Origin: Fodinisporobacter ferrooxydans
GTDB lineage: Bacteria; Bacillota; Bacilli; Tumebacillales; MYW30-H2
NCBI RefSeq assembly: GCF_022818495.1
Contig: NZ_CP089291.1
Location: 4,047,501-4,111,500 of the forward strand
DNA: 64,000 nt
Direction: 5' to 3'
Made by a program: the position numbers and the translations under genes. Shown here in pieces: positions 43,483 through 53,199 of this stretch (within the stretch, counting starts at the first letter, position 1; every line of letters begins with the position of its first letter). A model generated the notes under the pieces. That model searched no databases and was not told where the DNA came from. It saw only the letters and a program-made list of their open reading frames with translations.

Positions 43483-44274
43483 CTAACGCATGAATCCACC
43501 TTCCGAGTGTATGACTTGCCCGGTAATCCATTCTGCGTCATCACTGGCTAAAAATGCAATGAGCCGAGCCGCATCTCGTGGCTGACCTACTCTTCCCATT
43601 GGAAAACGCGGCAATAGTTTTTGTTGAATTTCATCAGTCATCCATCCAGTATCCGTAGGCCCAGGATTTACAGCATTAACAGTAATTCCTTTATGGGCAA
43701 CTTCAGCAGAAAGCGTCAAAGTCAGAGCGTCTACCGCACCTTTCGTTGTTGCATATGCGATCTCTCCAACCATGGCACCTTTTGATTGTCCGGATGTTAC
43801 GTTTATAATCCTACCGCCAAACCCCTTAGAAAAACGGCGAACAAATTCAACACTTAGCAACGTGGTTGCACGAACATTTATGACGTAATGGTTATCAAGA
43901 GATATATAGTCAAGAGCCTTGTATCCATCATTTACAGAATGACATGCATTATTTACTAGAATAAAAGGTTCTCCAAGTGTTTTTTCAACTTCATTCAAAA
44001 CCTCAACTGGTGAGTTTGGATTTGATAGGTCAATTTCCATACATTCACATCGCACGCCTAAATCTTGTATTTCTTTTTGTAATCTAAACGGTTCTTTCCT
44101 ATCTGCTCCCCAGGGCATTTGTTTGTCGTAGTCCGTCCAATATGTAAAGAAAATATCAGCACCCTCTCCGGCAAGTGCCGTACATATAGAAGCGCCTATA
44201 CCTTTCAGACGACTTACCCCTGTCACTATAGCAATTCTCCCATTCAGTTTTTCTCCGTTACTATTTTCTTTCAT
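43483..44274 (-). CDS. Short-chain dehydrogenase/reductase
   Basis: 263 residues, classical SDR. Cofactor loop TGVSRLKGIGASICTAL, VNNACHS, INVTSGQS and catalytic YATTK. The 3-ketoacyl-reductase-like C-terminus NPGPTDTGWM and ITGQVIHSEGG is complete. Similar proteins are annotated as 3-oxoacyl-ACP reductase-like; the substrate is unknown. Confidence 0.85.
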   Translation of the reverse strand: MKENSNGEKLNGRIAIVTGVSRLKGIGASICTALAGEGADIFFTYWTDYDKQMPWGADRKEPFRLQKEIQDLGVRCECMEIDLSNPNSPVEVLNEVEKTLGEPFILVNNACHSVNDGYKALDYISLDNHYVINVRATTLLSVEFVRRFSKGFGGRIINVTSGQSKGAMVGEIAYATTKGAVDALTLTLSAEVAHKGITVNAVNPGPTDTGWMTDEIQQKLLPRFPMGRVGQPRDAARLIAFLASDDAEWITGQVIHSEGGFMR

Positions 44275-44417
44275 AAATTCTCCCCCTCTCTTTTTAATAC
44301 AATCGTACTTTCATGTATAACGAGCATATCATATGGAGCGTTAATTGCGAAAACTATAATACCTGTAAATTCCAGAAACAAAGGCTGGTCAATAAACAAT
44401 GAGCTGCATAAAAACTA

Positions 44418-44448
44418 AAATCCTGACGAATTCTAGCCGTCAGGATTT
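44418..44448 (-). terminator. Rho-independent terminator
   Basis: AAATCCTGACG / CGTCAGGATTT, an 11-bp stem, with TTTTAGTTTTT following on the minus strand. It ends the Gln-rich protein gene. Confidence 0.8.
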
Positions 44449-44454
44449 ATACGT

Positions 44455-44673
44455 TTATTTCGTTTGTTGTGCAGATTGGGTTTGCATAGCAGATTGTACT
44501 TGGCTGATTGTTGTTTGTGCTTGGGCAATCTCATTTGAACATTGTTTTAGTGCTTCTTGTGCGACTTGTTGATTGGAAGCGGATTGTTGAATGGCTTGGC
44601 TAACGAGTTCTTTTGCCAGAGTAATGGCTGCTTCCGCTTGCTTTAATTGATCTGTGTTAATCTGTTGTGGCAT
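44455..44673 (-). CDS. Gln/Ala-rich coiled-coil small protein (72 aa)
   Basis: MPQQINTDQLKQAEAAITLA, then a helical Gln/Ala/Ser-rich body with heptad-like spacing and one Cys (LKQCSNEIAQAQ). GGAGG lies 9 bases before ATG 44673; TTG 44679 is too close. Similar small proteins occur in spore formers, but function is unknown. Confidence 0.65.
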   Translation of the reverse strand: MPQQINTDQLKQAEAAITLAKELVSQAIQQSASNQQVAQEALKQCSNEIAQAQTTISQVQSAMQTQSAQQTK

Positions 44674-44940
44674 TTGCAATATCCTCCTGTATTATATTGG
44701 TTCCAACGATAGACTTCCCAACCATATCCGTTTTTATTGCGCTAATTTTTGGAACTAAAATTCAACGCTCAAGCCGCAACCTAAAAAATCAGGAAATATC
44801 TAACATAAAACGGATGAACTACTCGAGCATATTTTCCACATTTTTTACATAATCACGCCAAAATTTCTCAAAAACCTAATGATACTATGTAAATGTATTA
44901 TTTAATACGCTTTGAAATCACAAATTTAGGAGTGATTCAA

Positions 44941-45102
44941 ATGCAATACGTTGCCAAATTGAACATCAACGGAACATCACGTGAAATAACAAGCAAACAT
45001 ATGCCTGAGTGGATGGCTAAAAAACATATAGTATCTATTGTAAAGGAACTTACCAGACTGGGAAAACAGGTCAAATTGATAAGTTTTCGACCAAAAAAAT
45101 GA
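44941..45102 (+). CDS. Small basic hypothetical protein (53 aa)
   Basis: MQYVAKLNINGTSREITSKH then MAKKHIVSIVKELTRLGKQV. AGGAG lies about 8 bases before the ATG. Alternating strand-helix pattern and many Lys; no family recognised. An upstream in-frame ATG (44893) lacks a ribosome site. Confidence 0.5.
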   Translation: MQYVAKLNINGTSREITSKHMPEWMAKKHIVSIVKELTRLGKQVKLISFRPKK

Positions 45103-45197
45103 ATATAACATCTTCAAATCATTTCCAAAGACCCATATTAACCTATTATGGGAAAAGGATATTGGGAGCGGCATATCCGAAAAATGAGAAACATCTA

Positions 45198-45977
45198 TCA
45201 CCGCTTCACCCCGTGTAGCAAGGAACATTTGAGGCAAAACGATATTGGTTTCTGCTCTTCATCGATTTCAACACGAAAGGCTTGCTTACATGGGAATGAG
45301 GCAGTTCTCAAAAATTCAATTAATTGGAACCGTACGTCTTGTGGGGTTCGTGCTCGCCTAACCCAGTTTTCAAATTCGATCGGGAGATCCCACATTAGTT
45401 TCTCTTGAAACGACAGACCATTTTCTACAAACCAGGCACGGTACTCCGAAAGCCTATATTCCCGCACATGAGACGGATCTCTCAAACGATCGAGGTCATT
45501 TACAAAGGTATCCAGATCTGGATTTTCTGGGGCATAGTGATCCACCAGCAAAAATATTCCACCTGGTTTAAGTACCCGTGAGATTTCTCGTATTGCACGC
45601 TTTGCATTTGGAAAATGGTGAGCAGCAAACCGACATGTGACCAAATCGAAAGTTTCATCAGAAAAAGTAAGGTTTTCAGCATCACCTACACAAAACTCGA
45701 TATTCTTGACTCCCCGATCTTTTGCAAATTTTGCTGCAACCTCAACCATTTCTTCGGTCAAGTCGATTCCAATACTTTTTTTCACAAATGGAGAAAAGGC
45801 AAGTGCCGTGTGTCCAGCACCGGTACCGATATCAAGAACTCGTTCCGTCCCTGAAAGAACAACGGATTCAACCATGTAACGTAAATCTTCTCCTGCAGCG
45901 AACAACGGTTCATCACGATAATCCCCAGCATTGTTTTGAAATTGTTTCCGAACCGCATCTTTCATACTGTTCTTCAT
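45198..45977 (-). CDS. SAM-dependent methyltransferase, UbiE/MenG-like
   Basis: 259 residues. Class I methyltransferase motifs: VLDIGTGAGHTALAF (motif I), SIGIDLTEEMVEVA, VGDAENLTFSDETFDLVTCR, and LKPGGIFLLVDHYAPE. The overall pattern resembles UbiE/methyltransf_11 proteins. Substrate unknown. ATG 45977 is preferred (GGTG nearby); GTG 45986 is the alternative. Confidence 0.85.
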   Translation of the reverse strand: MKNSMKDAVRKQFQNNAGDYRDEPLFAAGEDLRYMVESVVLSGTERVLDIGTGAGHTALAFSPFVKKSIGIDLTEEMVEVAAKFAKDRGVKNIEFCVGDAENLTFSDETFDLVTCRFAAHHFPNAKRAIREISRVLKPGGIFLLVDHYAPENPDLDTFVNDLDRLRDPSHVREYRLSEYRAWFVENGLSFQEKLMWDLPIEFENWVRRARTPQDVRFQLIEFLRTASFPCKQAFRVEIDEEQKPISFCLKCSLLHGVKR

Positions 45978-46310
45978 GAAATACACCTCGCATCTATGGA
46001 AAAAGCTTTGATAATCCGATCATACTGATAAAACTGCCATAGGTCTAAGATAAAAAATTTATAGAAACCATAGATTTATCCTATAGATGCGATGATTTGG
46101 TGGAATCAAATTATGGGCTGATTATACGCCAAAAAATTCCTCCGTTGTGATATCATGATTTTAACATGGAAAAAACACTGGGGGCCATTCAATGTTTATA
46201 GTGTTGATGCCGTGCATTCCAAGCGGACGTATTACACCGTTTGATAAATGCCGATGATAAATCCATTACAGGCATATGCGCATTTCAAAATATAAGGAGC
46301 GAATACAATC
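45978..46310. other. Intergenic region
   Basis: 333 bases between two divergent genes. An imperfect inverted region around 46035-46090 (CATAGGTCTAAG and CCATAGATTTATCCTATAG) might be regulatory. No gene seen. Confidence 0.3.
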
Positions 46311-46757
46311 ATGCATCGGTTGGCTGTCGATAACGATATACCTGCACTTGTAACTCTGAAATACAAAATGTTTGAGGAAATAGACATGGCACACCTATTG
46401 GTTGACGATTTCATCAGCGAAGTGACCGAGGATTATCGCAAACTTTATTCACTTGGCATGGCACAACATTTTGTTATCGAACACGATGGCAGGATTACTG
46501 CATGTGCCGGAGCATTCATAAAGGACGACATTCCTTATCGTTATTTCAAGGAACGTCAGTACGGTTTCATCGGTGATGTCTATGTGCATCCGGAGTTCAG
46601 AAAACGAGGGTATGCCCGAACTTTGACCAACGCTGCTTTACATTGGTTCGCTGAGCGTGATGTGAAAACAATCCGATTGCTTGCGAGCCAAAATGCCCGC
46701 CCTCTCTATGCGTCTTTGGGCTTCATAGGAACAGATGAAATGGTGTTACACAGATAG
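46311..46757 (+). CDS. GNAT N-acetyltransferase
   Basis: 148 residues. Acetyl-CoA loop at IGDVYVHPEFRKRGYARTLT, and RLLASQNARPLYASLGFIGT completes the fold. AAGGAG is 12 bases upstream of the only ATG in frame, a slightly long spacing. Substrate unknown. Confidence 0.85.
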   Translation: MHRLAVDNDIPALVTLKYKMFEEIDMAHLLVDDFISEVTEDYRKLYSLGMAQHFVIEHDGRITACAGAFIKDDIPYRYFKERQYGFIGDVYVHPEFRKRGYARTLTNAALHWFAERDVKTIRLLASQNARPLYASLGFIGTDEMVLHR

Positions 46758-47306
46758 GTTTCAGCAATGTCTGCCCGCAAACGTTCCATTGAATGTTCAA
46801 TAACTGATATAATCAATCTAAAACGATGCTCCGGATGTTACTTTGAAACTATCTAATATGAAGCATTTCAATGAATATGGCGAATCCAGTCAATCGTAAG
46901 AGCCACAAATCCTAACAAAAATCCACCAACTGAAGACCAACCAGAAAAAATGTGTCTAGTATCTTAAAAGTACCTCACTAGAATCATTGGAAAATCCTCC
47001 ATTTCCGATAACCCTCAAATTAGGGAAGTTCTTAGGTATGAGGAGCCGGGATTCTATATACCCGAATAAAGGGAACACTACGGTTTATTTCTTTCCGTCG
47101 TGATGATTTGGAAACTTTGTAAACATATGTTTTCCAGGATTACTTGAGTCAATTTTGCGGGCATATGCTTCGTCCAACCATGGCATAAGATGAAGCATTC
47201 CTGCAAAAATGGTACAATTGGATAGAAAGTGATAATCACTTTGCTAAAGACCAAGTTCGGTTAAGCTCTACATTGTACATGGCAACTAACAGGAGGAAAC
47301 CGCCGA
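46758..47306. other. Stretch with two short minus-strand relics
   Basis: Minus frame ending at TGA 46868 reads HIFSGWSSVGGFLLGFVALT then IDWIRHIH, like the last membrane helix of a protein. Minus frame ending at TAA 47085 reads LMPWLDEAYARKIDSSNPGK then HMFTKFPNHHDGKK. Neither has a convincing start or ribosome site, and neither is recognised. The rest is empty. Confidence 0.35.
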
Positions 47307-47723
47307 ATGTTTCGATTACGTGGCCATCATCTCTTATGTCTGCTTGGGTATCGTGGTATGGGTTACTCTCGCGAATACGTGGAAAACATGACTCAACTGC
47401 ACCATACCTTGCGAACAGCACCGGAAACGGAGGTTCTCCTCGTGGCCGGAGCTGATGATTTATGCGAAAAATTCCCTGAGTTCCAGACATGCCACTGTGA
47501 CGATCGAAACATCCATGAGCGGGATGCCGCGGTTCTTAAGAGGCTAAATCTACAGATTGGGCAAAAAATGCGATGGGAAGACATGCTGCAGCGCATCGGG
47601 AATAACATTCTATCAAAGGACATTGGGACGTTGTGCAACACCTGTTCATGGCGATCCTATGGAGTTTGCGAAGAGGGCATTAAAGACATCAAGGCAGGCA
47701 AAGGTCTACGGATTATTGGATAA
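47307..47723 (+). CDS. DUF1284-family Cys-rich protein
   Basis: 138 residues. MFRLRGHHLLCLLGYRGMGY is the DUF1284 opening. Eight Cys in patterns such as CHC and CNTC-x7-C suggest an iron-sulfur or metal site. AGGAGG lies about 9 bases upstream. Function unknown. Confidence 0.85.
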   Translation: MFRLRGHHLLCLLGYRGMGYSREYVENMTQLHHTLRTAPETEVLLVAGADDLCEKFPEFQTCHCDDRNIHERDAAVLKRLNLQIGQKMRWEDMLQRIGNNILSKDIGTLCNTCSWRSYGVCEEGIKDIKAGKGLRIIG

Positions 47724-47854
47724 ATGATTAATGCCGCCACCGGACCATCTGCGTAATATCGTTCCGCATCGGGTACCAATTCATCATCCTTCATGGCGAT
47801 CCCGTGATAAACGATTCGCACGGCATCAAGTAGCCAAACTTCCGATCCCATCAT
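47724..47854 (-). pseudogene. N-terminal stump of an unknown gene
   Basis: AAGGA precedes ATG 47854; the frame reads MMGSEVWLLDAVRIVYHGIA then MKDDELVPDAERYYADGP, after which it runs into the complement of the DUF1284 3' end. It looks like the first 40 or so codons of a gene cut off by rearrangement. An 11-bp hairpin (ACGATACAAAG / CTTTGTATCGT, 47902-47931) lies upstream. Confidence 0.4.
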
Positions 47855-48032
47855 ACGAATTTCCTTTGTTGCGCCTGCTCAGCCTCTCCTGCACTGGCAC
47901 CACGATACAAAGTTTCACACCTTTGTATCGTTTCAAAGATTGCATTCGTGATGAATGACTTCCCCGCCGCCAAGATACTTGCTTATAAAACGGCTGCAGG
48001 CAAGCAATCTTTGCGATTTTCACAGATGCGCC

Positions 48033-48344
48033 CTATAACCGCTTCTCCGATATGGCAACAGGTTTGAAGCCCATTTTTGTATCGAACAAATGATCATGAT
48101 CGAAAAAGATGAAGTCGGTTGTTGTCATGGCGTTTCCTTTTTTGTACGACTCCCGACTGTCCTGGATCATTTGCTTAAGTTTTTTGTCCGATTTTACTTC
48201 CACATCGATCGATTGAAAATCTTCTTCTTGAAGTACAATGGTGAACTTTCCTTTACCCGGAATCAGTACTTGGCAAACAGAATTATCCCTGTTCATTTTT
48301 TCGATTTTATCCATTAATTCTTCCGGAGACTGAATCTGCTCCAT
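48033..48344 (-). CDS. Hypothetical protein (103 aa), duplicated in the window
   Basis: MEQIQSPEELMDKIEKMNRD, then VCQVLIPGKGKFTIVLQEED and KLKQMIQDSRESYKKGNAMT. Soluble, acidic-helical; no family recognised. A closely similar truncated copy lies at 53018-53152 on the same strand, so the gene was duplicated. Confidence 0.65.
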   Translation of the reverse strand: MEQIQSPEELMDKIEKMNRDNSVCQVLIPGKGKFTIVLQEEDFQSIDVEVKSDKKLKQMIQDSRESYKKGNAMTTTDFIFFDHDHLFDTKMGFKPVAISEKRL

Positions 48345-48388
48345 TCGTATTCACCACCCAAATTGGTGCTGCTATTTCGTGATTATAA

Positions 48389-48615
48389 TTATACCGTCTC
48401 TGAATGATTCATCATTTGATGAGGTACCCCTGGTGGAACTTCGACTCCTTGATGAGCTGTTAAGGTTTCCAATTGCCCGTCCACCTCAAGTGTAGCCATC
48501 CCCGAGAGAACAAAAAAGAATTGTCGAGACCTCTCGTGGTAGTGCCGTACTTCTTTACCGCCTGGTGGCATCTTTTCATGAATGACGCTGAGGTCTTCGC
48601 CATTGACCAGATGCC
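48389..48615 (-). pseudogene. Cupin-domain protein, truncated at both ends
   Basis: The frame from about 48615 reads NGWHLVNGEDLSVIHEKMPP, GGKEVRHYHERSRQFFFVLS, GMATLEVDGQLETL, VEVPPGVPHQMMNHSETV and stop. Small cupins of this kind usually begin some 15-20 residues earlier and extend about 15 further. The metal-binding HxH of RHYHERS and the PHQ are kept. The 5' end meets the end of the reductase gene, indicating a deletion. Confidence 0.65.
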
Positions 48616-48625
48616 AACCATTTCT

Positions 48626-49252
48626 TCACATTCTATTGGATCCAACCGTTTGTGTCCAAGGAATTCCTGAATGATTTAGCCCGTATCGAGCCTGACGGTA
48701 TACATGTGCTAACCATTTTCTTCGTCTGCTTTCCGTACTACGCTTTACCCCAGTAAACATGAAGCGCTTCACTGGTCGTAAGCCACAGAATCTGAGCGTG
48801 GCATATCCGACTGCAATCCACTCGGTACTTCGCCGGAACAACCTCGCATACCACCCTGGAGAATCAATAGTATAGAAAACCCATGCCGATTTCCCTCGCA
48901 GCAGTCCTTTCGGAACTAGTCCTTCGTAGGTAAATGCAAAACCGGACGCTAGAACCCTATCAAAGAATCCTTTCAGAATCGCCGGAGTTCCGTACCACCA
49001 CACGGGGTAGATGAAGATCAGGTGTTCTGCACGCAGTATCAGCTCACGGTAGCGGGCAGTTACCGGGTCATCCTTCATATCCCTGCGTCTTATCTGATCG
49101 TTGTAAATTAGTACCGGATTGAAGTTGTCCTTGTAGAGATCGACGATGGCCATTGTGTGACCAGCTTCTTTGAGTCCACGTTCCACTTGCTCCAAGACCG
49201 CTGCATTAAAGCTTTTCGGGTTTGGATGGGCATAAATCACGAGTACATTCAT
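48626..49252 (-). CDS. NAD(P)H-dependent oxidoreductase (flavodoxin-like fold)
   Basis: About 208 residues from ATG 49252 (GGGAGTGG upstream). MNVLVIYAHPNPKSFNAAVL and FIYPVWWYGTPAILKGFFDR are typical of the quinone-reductase/MdaB family, which use flavin and NAD(P)H to reduce quinones or nitro compounds. The last residues (HSGIPWTQTVGSNRM) look non-native and abut the truncated cupin gene. The TetR gene upstream probably controls it. Confidence 0.85.
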   Translation of the reverse strand: MNVLVIYAHPNPKSFNAAVLEQVERGLKEAGHTMAIVDLYKDNFNPVLIYNDQIRRRDMKDDPVTARYRELILRAEHLIFIYPVWWYGTPAILKGFFDRVLASGFAFTYEGLVPKGLLRGKSAWVFYTIDSPGWYARLFRRSTEWIAVGYATLRFCGLRPVKRFMFTGVKRSTESRRRKWLAHVYRQARYGLNHSGIPWTQTVGSNRM

Positions 49253-49447
49253 ATATAAAGCCACTCCCCGTTCTTAATAGGGTAAGGCAACCAACACCAC
49301 GGCTAAAAGAAGCATGATTTTAAGAGGAACTCAACCCTTACGGTGCATAGCATTTTGTTCGGCACTTCCAACGGCAGTTACGCCATAAATACGCTCCTAC
49401 ACTCAGTGTCAACACGAAGAATCTTTCGACTCGGAGCAAGGCCCTGT

Positions 49448-50044
49448 TCATTCCGCTTCCACTCTCTCCTTGTGTGATTTTAAGTACCTTATGCTCATCT
49501 CTCTCAAAACACGATAGGCTCCTTCGAGGTTAAACTTGGGGTCGATCAGCGATTGCAAGGCTAAGCCATCAAAACAAGCCAGCAAAATTGCAGACATGTT
49601 CGCTGCATTCGGCAAAGACTGCCCTGCTACCGCCTCTATCGCCTGTTCGACACCTTCTTTCCCTCGCATCAAAAGTTCCCGGACCTCAGGCTGAATCGTG
49701 GGATTCCGAAGGCCAAGTACAAACAGCTCGTATCGCAATCGATACCAGTCTGAATGCGCGCGTACCCGCTTCATCGACTCCGTGAAGGCAGAATCGGCAA
49801 GTTCGTCCCCACTCACGGATTGACGTAAATAATCCATACGAGCACAATACTCATCAGTGGCTTCCCGAACCACGGCTGCCAATAGATCCTCTTTGCTGTC
49901 AAAGTAATAATGAACCAGTCCCGGAGATAGTCCTGCTTCTCGAGCAATATCCTTGATCGATGTCTTCTCGTATCCGTTCGCTGCTAATACCCGGTATGCA
50001 GCTTCAATGAGTTGCGTTCGTGCGTTCCCATCTTTTGATTTCAT
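49448..50044 (-). CDS. TetR-family repressor
   Basis: 198 residues. N-terminal HTH (RTQLIEAAYRVLAANGYEKT, SIKDIAREAGLSPGLVHYYF) and an all-helical ligand domain. It lies upstream of, and in the same direction as, the reductase. A palindrome in its own promoter (50059-50078) is the likely operator. Confidence 0.9.
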   Translation of the reverse strand: MKSKDGNARTQLIEAAYRVLAANGYEKTSIKDIAREAGLSPGLVHYYFDSKEDLLAAVVREATDEYCARMDYLRQSVSGDELADSAFTESMKRVRAHSDWYRLRYELFVLGLRNPTIQPEVRELLMRGKEGVEQAIEAVAGQSLPNAANMSAILLACFDGLALQSLIDPKFNLEGAYRVLREMSIRYLKSHKERVEAE

Positions 50045-50058
50045 ATTCTCACCTTATT

Positions 50059-50078
50059 TTGGTTGGTCACACAACCAA
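50059..50078. promoter_or_regulatory. Palindromic operator before the TetR gene
   Basis: TTGGTTG-GTCACA-CAACCAA, 7-bp perfect arms, 15 bases upstream of the tetR start. The position fits autorepression. Confidence 0.7.
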
Positions 50079-50159
50079 TATATCGACGAGGCAAAACATT
50101 GTCAAGATATTCCTATCGCATCTACACATAGCACTCCGTCCTCCGGTTTGGAGTAGAAC

Positions 50160-51062
50160 CTAGTTATCACCAATCAAACTTTGCCACAAATAATACGTTG
50201 CATAGCTCCGCCACGGTGCCCATGCTTCTGCCAACTGTCGCACCTTATCCTCTTTAGGACGCTGGGACAGACCATACAGCTTTTGAACAGCATTTTGAAC
50301 ACCGATGTCCGCCGCAGGCAGCACGTCCGGCTTTCCCATGCCGAAGAGAAGGAAGCATTCCACCGTCCATCGTCCGATTCCACGAAGAGCTGTTAATTCC
50401 TCCAAAATCTGTTGGTCCGACATATGCCACAAGCGTTCAAGGTCAATCTTCCCGCTGACAATCGTTCGGGCAAAATCTATGACATACTCGGCTTTTCGCT
50501 GGCTGAATGACTGTGCCCGAAGCTGTTCATACGACCAACTGGCGACCTGTTCCGCGGAAGGGAAAACTGGCAAAAAGCCGTTATTCCAATTCATAGTCTC
50601 CTCACCCAGATCCACCAGCCGTTCGACCAAGGTTGCGGCAAATTGGACATTGAGCTGCTGTCCGATAATCACCTTGACCATCGACTCAAAAAGGTTTATA
50701 TCCTGGATCGGGCGTAATCCATACTGTCGTTCGATAAGGGACGCCCACCTTGGATCTTGAGACATCGTTGCATAAAAATCTGTCAGATCCTGCTCGATGG
50801 AAAACATCCTTCGAGTACGATTCCGAATTTCTACCCGTTCCTGTTCCGACAAATCATCCGGATAGGACAGACTGAGTACCGGAACGTCAACAGTGCCTCC
50901 TCCGGAAACCGTTATAGGGACGACTTTAGCTTTTAACCTCAGGGCCCTTGTATAGGATGCCGCCTCCAGATCAATCACAGTCACCTTTGAGGGACGTGAC
51001 AGAGGCCGTTGCAGCATCCTCTGAAAGTCGAAGGGTGCAGCAGGAACCAAGTATTCAACCAT
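50160..51062 (-). CDS. alkA: DNA-3-methyladenine glycosylase II
   Basis: 300 residues of the HhH-GPD superfamily. Helix-hairpin-helix and catalytic region: LTALRGIGRWTVECFLLFGM, then KPDVLPAADIGVQNAVQKLY with the catalytic Asp. IGQQLNVQFAATLVERLVD is the AlkA-type central helix. It removes alkylated bases. It is divergent from adaA-adaB, the partner genes of the adaptive response in B. subtilis. Confidence 0.9.
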   Translation of the reverse strand: MVEYLVPAAPFDFQRMLQRPLSRPSKVTVIDLEAASYTRALRLKAKVVPITVSGGGTVDVPVLSLSYPDDLSEQERVEIRNRTRRMFSIEQDLTDFYATMSQDPRWASLIERQYGLRPIQDINLFESMVKVIIGQQLNVQFAATLVERLVDLGEETMNWNNGFLPVFPSAEQVASWSYEQLRAQSFSQRKAEYVIDFARTIVSGKIDLERLWHMSDQQILEELTALRGIGRWTVECFLLFGMGKPDVLPAADIGVQNAVQKLYGLSQRPKEDKVRQLAEAWAPWRSYATYYLWQSLIGDN

Positions 51063-51462
51063 GACTATTTCCCCTTTCCAAATCGACCTGGTGCTGTTTA
51101 ACCGCTTTATTCGTCTAAACCTTTAGTTTTCCCATTTTAACAACCCGGCCCACCACTTTATGTTTGGCGTTTTGTACGAATTTCAGAAATTTTTTTAAGA
51201 ACGAGTGTCGCTAATTAGCTTCAAGTTCAACTATTGCATGACTGGCTGGAATTTCGGTGAATTTGAAACCACCGAGAGTGGCACTCGTGCAATTCTGGTA
51301 ACGACTTTCAGTGAGACAGTTGCCAACAACCCAAACCTAGACACCCAAGATACAACCTCTTTTTACCACCTTTTGAAAGACTTAGGCTTGCGTTTTCTTG
51401 CGGTCATATTTTCAAGCTGTGACAATGCAGGGGTACACGATGTATATTTGAATGGGTGGGTG

Positions 51463-52047
51463 ATGATTGTGGACAAAGCACTCTGGAGAGCCATAATAAA
51501 TTGTGACACGACCTTCGACGGCGAATACTACTACGCTGTAAAAACGACAGGCATCTTTTGCCGCCCTTCGTGCCGTTCCCGCACGCCGAGGCCTGAGAAT
51601 GTACTCATATTCAACAGCGTGAATGAGGCAAAAGCAGCTGGCTTTAGACCATGCAAACGGTGCCGACCGGATGAAAGTCCGCTTGGACCTGATGCAACGC
51701 TTGTCGAACATGCCAAATCCATCATTGAGCTGCGGTATCACGAGCCACTTACACTTAATACACTAGCACAGAATCTGAAAATAAGCCCCTATCATCTACA
51801 CCGGGTCTTCAAACGATTGACGGGGTTTACCTTGGCGGAATGTATCTTTCAGAGACGAATCCATGCAGCGGAAGAGGCATTACGAACCGAGCCATTCCGT
51901 ACAGTCACGGAAATTGCTTTAGCAGTCGGGTTTCGAAGCTTATCTCATTTCTCGACTGTCTTTCGGAAGACATTGATGCAGAGTCCGAGCGACTATCGGA
52001 CTCTGCACATGACGGGGCAAGAGCCTGCAAAGGAGGCAAAGCAATGA
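51463..52047 (+). CDS. adaA: AdaA-type methylphosphotriester sensor/AraC activator
   Basis: 194 residues from ATG 51463. The zinc site is C33, C37, C64 and C67 (TTGIFCRPSCRSRTPRPENV, GFRPCKRCRPDES); C33 is the methyl acceptor. An AraC-type DNA-binding domain follows (about 90-185). Once methylated from phosphotriesters it activates the repair genes. The frame is open upstream to 51205 but only the part from 51463 is family-like. It overlaps adaB by ATGA. Confidence 0.92.
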   Translation: MIVDKALWRAIINCDTTFDGEYYYAVKTTGIFCRPSCRSRTPRPENVLIFNSVNEAKAAGFRPCKRCRPDESPLGPDATLVEHAKSIIELRYHEPLTLNTLAQNLKISPYHLHRVFKRLTGFTLAECIFQRRIHAAEEALRTEPFRTVTEIALAVGFRSLSHFSTVFRKTLMQSPSDYRTLHMTGQEPAKEAKQ

Positions 52048-52556
52048 CACCTTCACCGGTAAATATCTATTGGAGCTTGTACAAACATGACGAGTGGAGA
52101 TTTTATCTGGCGGCAACAGATAGCGGACTGTGCTGCATGACTCTGCCCAATGAATCCTTTGAGACATTGGAACTGTGGGTAAAAAAACACATTGTCGGCG
52201 CAGTCATGCTGTACGATAAGAGCAAGCTGGAGCCATATGTCCGACAGCTCGCGGAGTATTTTGGTGGCAACCGTCGGGAATTCACCTGCCCACTGGATCT
52301 AAGAGGGACTCCATTTCAAGTTCGAGTCTGGCATGAATTGCTTCTGATTCCGTTTGGGAAAATCAAAAGCTATTCCGAAATCGCTGCGGGCATTGGCCAT
52401 TCCACCGCTGTCAGAGCAGTGGGGGCCGCAAATGGGGCAAATCCGATTCCGATTGTCGTTCCCTGCCACCGAGTCATAGGCAAAGATGGTAGGCTCAACG
52501 GATATCGTGGCGGTATAGATATGAAGGCAGATTTGCTGGCGCTGGAAGGTCTTTGA
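52044..52556 (+). CDS. adaB: O6-methylguanine-DNA methyltransferase
   Basis: 170 residues. Active site IVVPCHRVIG (C141) and RAVGAANGANP, GYRGG near the C-terminus. It repairs O6-methylguanine by suicide transfer to C141. Overlap with adaA (ATGA) implies coupled translation, as in B. subtilis adaAB. Confidence 0.93.
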   Translation: MTPSPVNIYWSLYKHDEWRFYLAATDSGLCCMTLPNESFETLELWVKKHIVGAVMLYDKSKLEPYVRQLAEYFGGNRREFTCPLDLRGTPFQVRVWHELLLIPFGKIKSYSEIAAGIGHSTAVRAVGAANGANPIPIVVPCHRVIGKDGRLNGYRGGIDMKADLLALEGL

Positions 52557-53017
52557 GAACATACATATCGCACCGAATCATTTCAGAAGGTACATGATCG
52601 TCAAAGATATATCGATGTATTTGTGGATGAATCGTTTTTTCACGGAAGCCCTATAAATGGTAGATCGCTGTTGAATTAAGGCCTCTTTTTAACGGCAGAT
52701 CACAAGGAACGATTGTTTTGTGTTCAAGTTGTCCAATTGGATATCGCAACACATCCATGCTTACCCCTCCATCTCCCTCTTCACTCTAGTACATATTGCA
52801 CATTCCCACTCCAATCCTGTAAAAAACACCTCAAACCATCTCCACATATAGTCTGTGACCAACCGCCGCGAATTCACCGCTTATCGTACAAACGTATACG
52901 CCCGTTCCTCAGGAGGAAAATGTCTGCCATGAAAGGAAAAATGCTTTTCTCTGACGGGCACTGGTCAAACCACTCTATTTGTTTTCACTAGGCAAAATCC
53001 TTTGGTGAAAGAGATTT
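52557..53017. other. Non-coding stretch
   Basis: No gene supported. AGGAGGAAAATG at 52912 begins a 23-codon frame (MSAMKGKMLFSDGHWSNHSI) that is probably a relic or chance. Confidence 0.4.
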
Positions 53018-53152
53018 GATGAAGTCAGTCGTTGTCATAGCGTTTCCTTTTTTGTACGATTCCCGGCTGTCCTGAATCATTTGCTTAAGTTTTTTGTCCG
53101 ATTCTACATCCCCAGCGATAGATTGAAAATCTTCTTCTTGAAGAACAATACC
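53018..53152 (-). pseudogene. Truncated second copy of the 48033 gene
   Basis: These bases match 48112-48238 closely (for example TTTTTTGTACGA, CTTAAGTTTTTTGTCCGA and GAAAATCTTCTTCTTGAAG in the same order), with scattered substitutions. Both ends are missing and there is no start. It is a decayed duplicate. Confidence 0.75.
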
Positions 53153-53199
53153 TGAATCCGTGAGGATTCAGGTAAATACTTTATCTATAGGAGAATAAG

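Noticed and set aside
52713-52991. A 92-codon plus-strand frame ending MSAMKGKMLFSDGHWS
   Set aside because: The composition is not protein-like (many Cys, His and Pro without pattern) and no family is recognised, despite an AGGAGG inside.
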